Shown piece after piece: positions 18,165 to 22,953 of a DNA stretch of 22,953 nucleotides; the first letter of the stretch is position 1, and every line of letters starts with the position of its first letter. A program made the translations under genes and the position numbers. The stretch lies in assembly GCA_011763485.2 (NCBI GenBank), contig JAANSK020252941.1:1-22953 (forward strand), read 5' to 3'. The notes below the pieces were generated by a model. That model was not told the DNA's origin. It searched no databases and worked only from the letters and a program-made list of their open reading frames with translations. The DNA is from Isoetes engelmannii (Eukaryota; Streptophyta; Lycopodiopsida; Isoetales; Isoetaceae).

Positions 18165-19009
18165 TTATTCGAATAAAGGTGGTATAGGGATTTATAATTT
18201 ACTCCATCTTACTCCTAGTAACGCAGCAACTTTTCTTTGGATTGATATTGCTAAGCATCTCTTTGGAGGTTGAAGATGGACTTGGAATAAAAACAAGAAA
18301 CTTACAAAATTTAGTTGTTCATAAATCATTTTTTCTGGATTACGTTGAGCATGAGTAATAAAACTCTCTAGGTGTCGAATAGTATCATCGGAAGTATTCC
18401 AGTTGATCCCTTTGATAATTGCCCAGTTTGGAACTTGTTTTTGGATAAACTTTTTCCATGGCATACGGCGCGCAAACCGTGGATCAAAATTAGGATCTTC
18501 CTAGATAACTCTTGGTGCATTGGAGAAGTTTTACTTGTATCTTAGTTGTTTGGATCAGAGATTTCCTTCAGGTGTCATCGTTTATGTCATTGTGAACCTG
18601 TTTAAAAAGGGGCATATCCAATCCAAGAACATATCATTGTTAGGGTCACATTTATAAGAAGAGTCCATTCTCTATAAAATTTTGCTTGAGTGCTTCCCAC
18701 TTGTCATCTGTTCGCGGCTGCCAATTTATACTGTTTACGGACAACATTGCCGCTTTAGTATTGGTAAGTACGAGTCATAATGCATGGAGAGCTACAATGG
18801 AAACGAATCTTGCTCAAATTCTGAACTCATGGTGCTGCTTGACGGTGAGTTTCATTGCTTGCAAAGCAATGATTGTGCCTCTTTGACATGTTTGCAAAAC
18901 TTTATAGTTTAGCCAATTCTTGATCAAACTTGTCCATGGGAACATGATCGCTCTGTTGCCCCACATGATTAGGTACATCTAGATCTAAATTTTGAGTCAA
19001 TAGATGTAT
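18165..19009. other. Unresolved interval next to the left gypsy copy
   Basis: A 90-codon minus-strand frame at 18464-18192 (...MPWKKFIQKQVPNWAI...) and a 66-codon plus-strand frame at 18686-18886 that includes ILFTDNIAAL are present. I do not recognise the first. The second resembles the TDN block of some retroelement RNase H domains, but one short block is not enough. Homology between the two gypsy copies stops at about 19010, so this DNA is not a continuation of pol. Confidence 0.3.
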
Positions 19010-19905
19010 CTTCAAACTGCTTAAATCATGTTGAGGAGAAGATAGGGGCTTCAGCTAACAATTTCTTGAGGTGTTCAAATGCATTTTAACGTTCAGTAGT
19101 CCAAATGAACTTCTTAGATGGGCTAGTAAGCTCATTCAAAGGGGTTGCGTATTCAAAAGTTTTCTCACCAAATCGTTTGTAGTAATTTATTTTTCTTGAA
19201 GATCGCCTTAGTTATGTTATATCTTTTGGAGGAGGCATCTCTTAGACTACCTTTACTTTATTTGGGTCGGTTAACAACCCTTCTTTGCAAACAATATGTC
19301 CAAGTAGATTGCCATGGCTCACTAAGAAGGCACATTTTTCGGGGTTTAGTGAAACTCCATATTGCCTACAACGTTGGAAAGCTTTTCCAAGTCATGCAGA
19401 TGATGCTTGAAATGTCCAAGAACAGTAAAATCATCTAGAAATATCTCTATGAAATTTTCAATATACCCTGCAAACACTTGTAACACGACTCTTTGAAATA
19501 GTGTAGGTGCATTAGTTAACCCGAATGGCATGACCTTGTAAGCGTACGTGTCACATTGAGTTATAAAGGTGGTTTTTAATTGATCACTAGAGTGGATCCT
19601 TATTTAATTGTACCTGAAAATTCGACCATGAATAAATAACATTCCTAACCAGCTATATATTCTAATACTTGGTCTGTAAATGGTAATGGAAAATGATCTT
19701 TTTCGGTTACCGCATTATGCTTCCTGAAGTCAACAATGACACGTATATTAGTCTTATTTTTCCTTTTGGTCACTACTAAGGGAGACACCGAGTCGATGGT
19801 TTTTACTTCAAAAATAAAATAAGCGGCTAATGACTTGTTTAATTCTTCTTTAACTTTCTCCGCATAAGTAGGATTCATGTGATATGCACGCTGATAAACC
19901 ACCTT
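19010..19905 (-). mobile_element. Ty3/gypsy pol fossil, left copy (RT and start of RNase H)
   Basis: Minus-strand blocks typical of Ty3/gypsy RT are visible: a Tyr-x-Met-Asn-Pro...KVKEEL region, then VDFRKHNAVTEKDHFPLPF, then MPFGLTNAPTLFQR, then the FLDDF catalytic block, and lower down the connection toward RNase H. The same blocks occur on the plus strand at 19.97-20.6 kb. It is broken in many places, and both ends are cut off. No LTR can be assigned to it. Old. Confidence 0.85.
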
Positions 19906-19955
19906 AGCTTATGGAAGCGAATGAGTGTCTCCCATAGTGGTAGCAAAAAAAGGGA

Positions 19956-19967
19956 GGGGGGGGGGGG
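19956..19967. repeat. G-tract at the junction of the inverted gypsy copies
   Basis: Twelve consecutive G preceded by GGGA. It lies within 60 bp of the left copy's edge and directly at the start of the right copy's recognisable homology. Confidence 0.8.
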
Positions 19968-22087
19968 ACTAAAAGTGTCTGTGTTGACTTCAGGAAACTT
20001 AATGCAGTAACAGGAAAAGATCTTTTTCCATTACCATTTACAGACCAAGTATTAGAACATGTGGCCGGTCACGAATGTTATTCATTCATGGATGGATTTT
20101 CAGTGTACGATCAAATGAAGATCCACCATAGTGATCAATTAAAGACCACCTTTAAACTCAATTTAGCACGCATGCTTAAAGGTCATGCCATTAGGGTTAA
20201 CTAATGCATTTGCACTATTTCAAAAAGTCATGTTACAAGTGTTTGCAGGGTATATTAGATGATTTAACTGCTTTTGGACATTTAAAGAATCATCTGCATG
20301 ATTTGGAAAAAGCTTTATGGCAATCTACTTGGACATATTGTTTGCAAGAGTTGTTAACCGACCCAAATAATATAAAGGTAATCTTAAGGAAAAGATAGAA
20401 CACAATTAAGGCAATTTTTAGGGAAAATAAATTACAACAAGCGATTTGATGAGAAAACTTCTGAATATGCTTTGAATGAGCTTACTAGCACATCTAAGAA
20501 GTTCATTTGGACTACAAAATGTCAAAATTCATCTGAACACCTGAAGAAGTTGTTAGCTGAGGCCCCTATCTTGATTGCTCCTCAATGGGATAAGGAATTT
20601 CATGTACATACGGATGCCTCTAAAACTTCACTTGGTGCAGTATTATTACAACAAGAGGACTCCAATAGATATCAGCCCATTGTTTATGCAAGTAAACGAC
20701 TAAATTCAGCTGAAAGAAATTACACTACCACATAACCGGAAGGTTTGACGATGGTCTATGCAGTATAGAAATTTATGTATTATCTCTTGGGGAATTATTT
20801 TTTCTGAACATCAAGCTTTGTTATATCTAATAAATAAACTATGTGCCACTGTATAAATACACAGATGGTTCACAAAAATTGAATTTTAAAATGGTCTTAA
20901 AGCTGGGATCCTCCAACACCATTCCCGATCATCTTTCACGATTGCTAAATGGAGACCTTCCCACCGGCATACATGACGAACTTCGAAATGCAAACTTATT
21001 TAAAGCCAATGCAATGCCTCCATGATATGTTGGCATTGCAGAGTATTTGGCTAGTGGAGAGATCCCATTCAAACTAAACATAGCTCAGAAACGTGAATTC
21101 TTATGTAAAGTAGCACCGTATTGTCTCATCATGGGACAACTATATAAAAAAGGCAAGGACCATGGGAGGACCATGTCTTACGATGATGTGTCTTACCCCA
21201 TGAAACAACCGATATTCTAAGGCATGCTCATGAAGGAGAGGCTGGAGGGCACTTTGTTGGGGATCTTACAACTAAGAAAATACTAAACTCTGGTTTCTGG
21301 TGGGCAACCTTATTCAAGGATGCTCGTCACGAGGCCACGACCTGTGATGTATGTCAAAGAGTGGGACGACCCAGTGAAAGGAATTATATGCCACTTAACC
21401 AAATATTACCCTTGGCACGTGGACTTTGTCGGACCACTAAACCCTCCAGCAGTGCGAACTAAAGCCCAATACTGATTATCATACAAAATAGTCAGAGGCT
21501 AGAGCCTTAAAAGATAATAGTTAAATAAACATCTAAATGTGTAGCAAAAGTTCTATACCAACAGGTCATCACCAGATTTGGTTCAAATTTGGTTGTCCCA
21601 TTGAATTCATAAGTGATAGGCGAGTTCATTTCATCGGTTCCACAATAGAAATACTTACAAGGGATTTATTGATTGTTCATCGTAAATCCACTCTCTAGTA
21701 CCCTCGAGGTAACGCACAGGCTGAGTCCGCTAACAAGATTTCAGTCACAATTTTGAAGAAAATTTGTGAATCTACACAAAATGACTGTAAACATCGACTA
21801 CCCGCAGTTCTCGGGGCATACAGAATTAGTTATAAGACCATTACAGGGCATACTCCATTCCAGTTGACTTATGGGGTGGACGCTGTTTTTTACCCTTTGA
21901 ATTTGTAATACCAATCCTGCGTATTGCTATTCATCATCATATGACGAATCTTCTTTTTTTACAAACAAAATTAATACAATTAGAAGCTCTGGATGAGAAG
22001 CATCAACAATCTGTATGGGCACAACAAGTATCTAAAGACAAAAGGAAGGCGTGAATAGACCGTAAACAAAAGTTCCAAGAGTTACTT

Positions 22088-22199
22088 AATGGTTCCAAGG
22101 TTCTTTATATGATTCCCGGTTAAAAAAACACCCAAGGAAAATAATGGTTCCAAGGTTCTTTTATATGATTCCCGGTTAAAAAAACACCCCAAGGAAAAT
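22088..22199. repeat. Tandem duplication, ~55-bp unit x 2
   Basis: Both units begin AATGGTTCCAAGGTTCTTT and include GATTCCCGGTTAAAAAAACA. Unit 1 starts at 22088, unit 2 at 22143. They are nearly identical, so the duplication is recent relative to the fossil that contains it. Confidence 0.9.
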
Positions 22200-22425
22200 A
22201 AAATGTAAATGGCTTGGCCCATCCGAATTCATAAATTGTATGAAAATGGCTCAATGCAATTAAAGGATCTCCAAGGAACATTTCACCTATTTTAGTAAAT
22301 AGATGTCGCTTAAAGTTATATAAAACCAAGAAATTGGTACATGTGAATGCCATTTAGTGAAGTTTTCGATCTTCTAGTGAAAATCATTTCTTTCAGCGAT
22401 ATAGAATATCAGTTTATATGTGGGA

Positions 22426-22479
22426 ATGGCGAGAGGCCATGAGCAACACCAAATGGCGAGAGGCCATGAGCAACACCAA
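22426..22479. repeat. Tandem duplication, 27-bp unit x 2
   Basis: ATGGCGAGAGGCCATGAGCA starts identical units at 22426 and 22453. Each unit contains the small palindrome ATGGC-GAGAG-GCCAT. Confidence 0.9.
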
Positions 22480-22574
22480 ATTTTCAACTAAAATGAGTAA
22501 AGCAAAAGTTCAAGCTGCACTCTTACAATTGATCATGGTACCTTTACCGGATCCACGAATTCAACATTGATGGA

Positions 22575-22590
22575 ACCCCCAATTGGGGGT
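22575..22590. repeat. 16-nt palindrome overlapping a polypurine-like tract
   Basis: ACCCCCAATTGGGGGT is its own reverse complement. Its right half, AATTGGGGG, directly precedes TGTTGACG, which is how plant gypsy polypurine tracts meet the 3' LTR. Confidence 0.6.
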
Positions 22591-22953
22591 GTTGACGAAT
22601 CTTTTATGGGTGCTATGTATTGCATTGGCTTTTGGCCATACAATAAAATACTACTCTTTTTTGGTAAAGGGCCAAAGAATTCCAAACGCCATTGTTACCT
22701 ATCCAACAAACACTCACAAGAGCAAAAACGTGTAAACTTCCATCGAGAACACCGGGTGATCTCGGTGCCTGTTTTAGTGGCTAGGCTTATAGTCGGTCAG
22801 GTGTGGGCGGGTATGGGTCCGACACCTCCTGGGCTCGGAATTGCATCTGAAAGATGGTTCTTAGGCTCGATAGGTGCGGGTGAGCTCGGCCTATGGATTT
22901 TGGGGGGTTCAAGATGGGTACGGGTGTGGGTCGCCTGATGGAGGCCACACTCT
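22590..22953 (+). repeat. Candidate 3' LTR of the right gypsy copy, cut by the window edge
   Basis: Starts TGTTG immediately after the GGGGG tract and lies just downstream of the integrase part, where a 3' LTR is expected. From 22774 it aligns with LTR copies A and B. The first 184 bp do not resemble those copies, so either the 5' part of the LTR has diverged or a different sequence was joined here. The end lies outside the window. Confidence 0.42.
22774..22953 (+). repeat. LTR-family segment, copy C (opposite orientation to A and B)
   Basis: The plus strand shares TAGGCTTATAGTCG, GGGTC-GACACC, GCTCGATAGGTGCG, GTGAGCTCG and CCTATGGATTTTGGGGGG with the reverse complement of copy A at about 2575-2410 and of copy B at about 8265-8095. 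It therefore reads in the plus direction and continues beyond the window. Confidence 0.8.

Larger units (their letters stand above)
19968..22589 (+). mobile_element. Ty3/gypsy pol fossil, right copy (RT, RNase H, integrase)
   Basis: Plus-strand parts in Ty3/gypsy order: RT from the VDFRKLNAVTG block (about 19985), RNase H with HVHTDASKTSLGAVLLQQ and IVYASKRLNSAERNYTT (20600-20735), a DHLSRL linker (about 20925), an integrase zinc-binding region with HAHEGEAGGHF and CDVCQRVG (about 21220-21370), and the integrase core from about 21410 to 21900. The 5' part (LTR, gag, protease) is missing. A polypurine-like tract and LTR-like start follow at 22585-22590. It is broken, with many interruptions of the frame. 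The block order RT-RNase H-integrase separates it from Copia. The short tandem duplications at 22088-22199 and 22426-22479 lie in its 3' part. Confidence 0.87.

Noticed and set aside
18686-18886. A DIRS-like or other RNase H domain (ILFTDNIAAL)
   Set aside because: Only one short block resembles the family; no catalytic context, no neighbouring RT or tyrosine recombinase on that strand.

Overview
The window looks like nuclear DNA from a land plant with a large, repeat-rich genome. Two things point there. A Dof-type zinc-finger gene (a family known only from the green lineage) lies on the minus strand at 14.65-15.28 kb. Almost everything else recognisable is plant-type retroelement debris: LINE fragments, an LTR pair, and Ty3/gypsy pol remnants. 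The style of the LINE proteins and of the gypsy RT/RNase H/integrase reminds me of elements in ferns, lycophytes and gymnosperms more than of those in grasses or eudicots, but that is an impression and needs a search.

Layout. 0-1.8 kb: an unrecognised minus-strand reading frame, then on the plus strand a piece that looks like the C-terminal part of a LINE ORF1 with a 3' tail of pentanucleotide type. 1.79-8.54 kb: two minus-oriented ~1.05-kb LTR copies (A at 1794-2843, B at 7488-8542), with a primer-binding site next to copy B. Between them lie a tRNA-derived SINE-like sequence, a nearly perfect 117-bp tandem duplication, about 2 kb of unrecognised DNA, a 5'-truncated LINE with a (TATTC)n tail, and an 82-bp tandem duplication. 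9.05-10.65 kb: a second LINE fragment of the same general kind, also minus. 10.65-14.6 kb: AT-rich DNA with hairpins and short tandem duplications but no gene I can name.

14.6-15.7 kb: the Dof gene, whose C-terminal tail is built of short repeats; just upstream is a cluster of small tandem duplications that multiply a splice-donor-like motif. 16.1-16.6 kb: a ~250-bp direct duplication. 17.3-18.9 kb: weak LINE-endonuclease-like and tRNA-like traces and a perfect 15-bp hairpin. 19.0-22.6 kb: two broken Ty3/gypsy copies facing away from each other across a G-tract (minus copy on the left, plus copy on the right). The right copy ends at a polypurine-like tract and a TGTTG LTR-like start. The last 180 bp match the interior of LTR copies A and B in opposite orientation.

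No operon-like or clearly new multi-gene system is visible. The Dof gene is the only host gene I can defend. The main unusual features are its repeat-built tail, the LTR-bounded block holding LINE and SINE debris, the inverted gypsy pair, and the window-wide excess of short tandem duplications.
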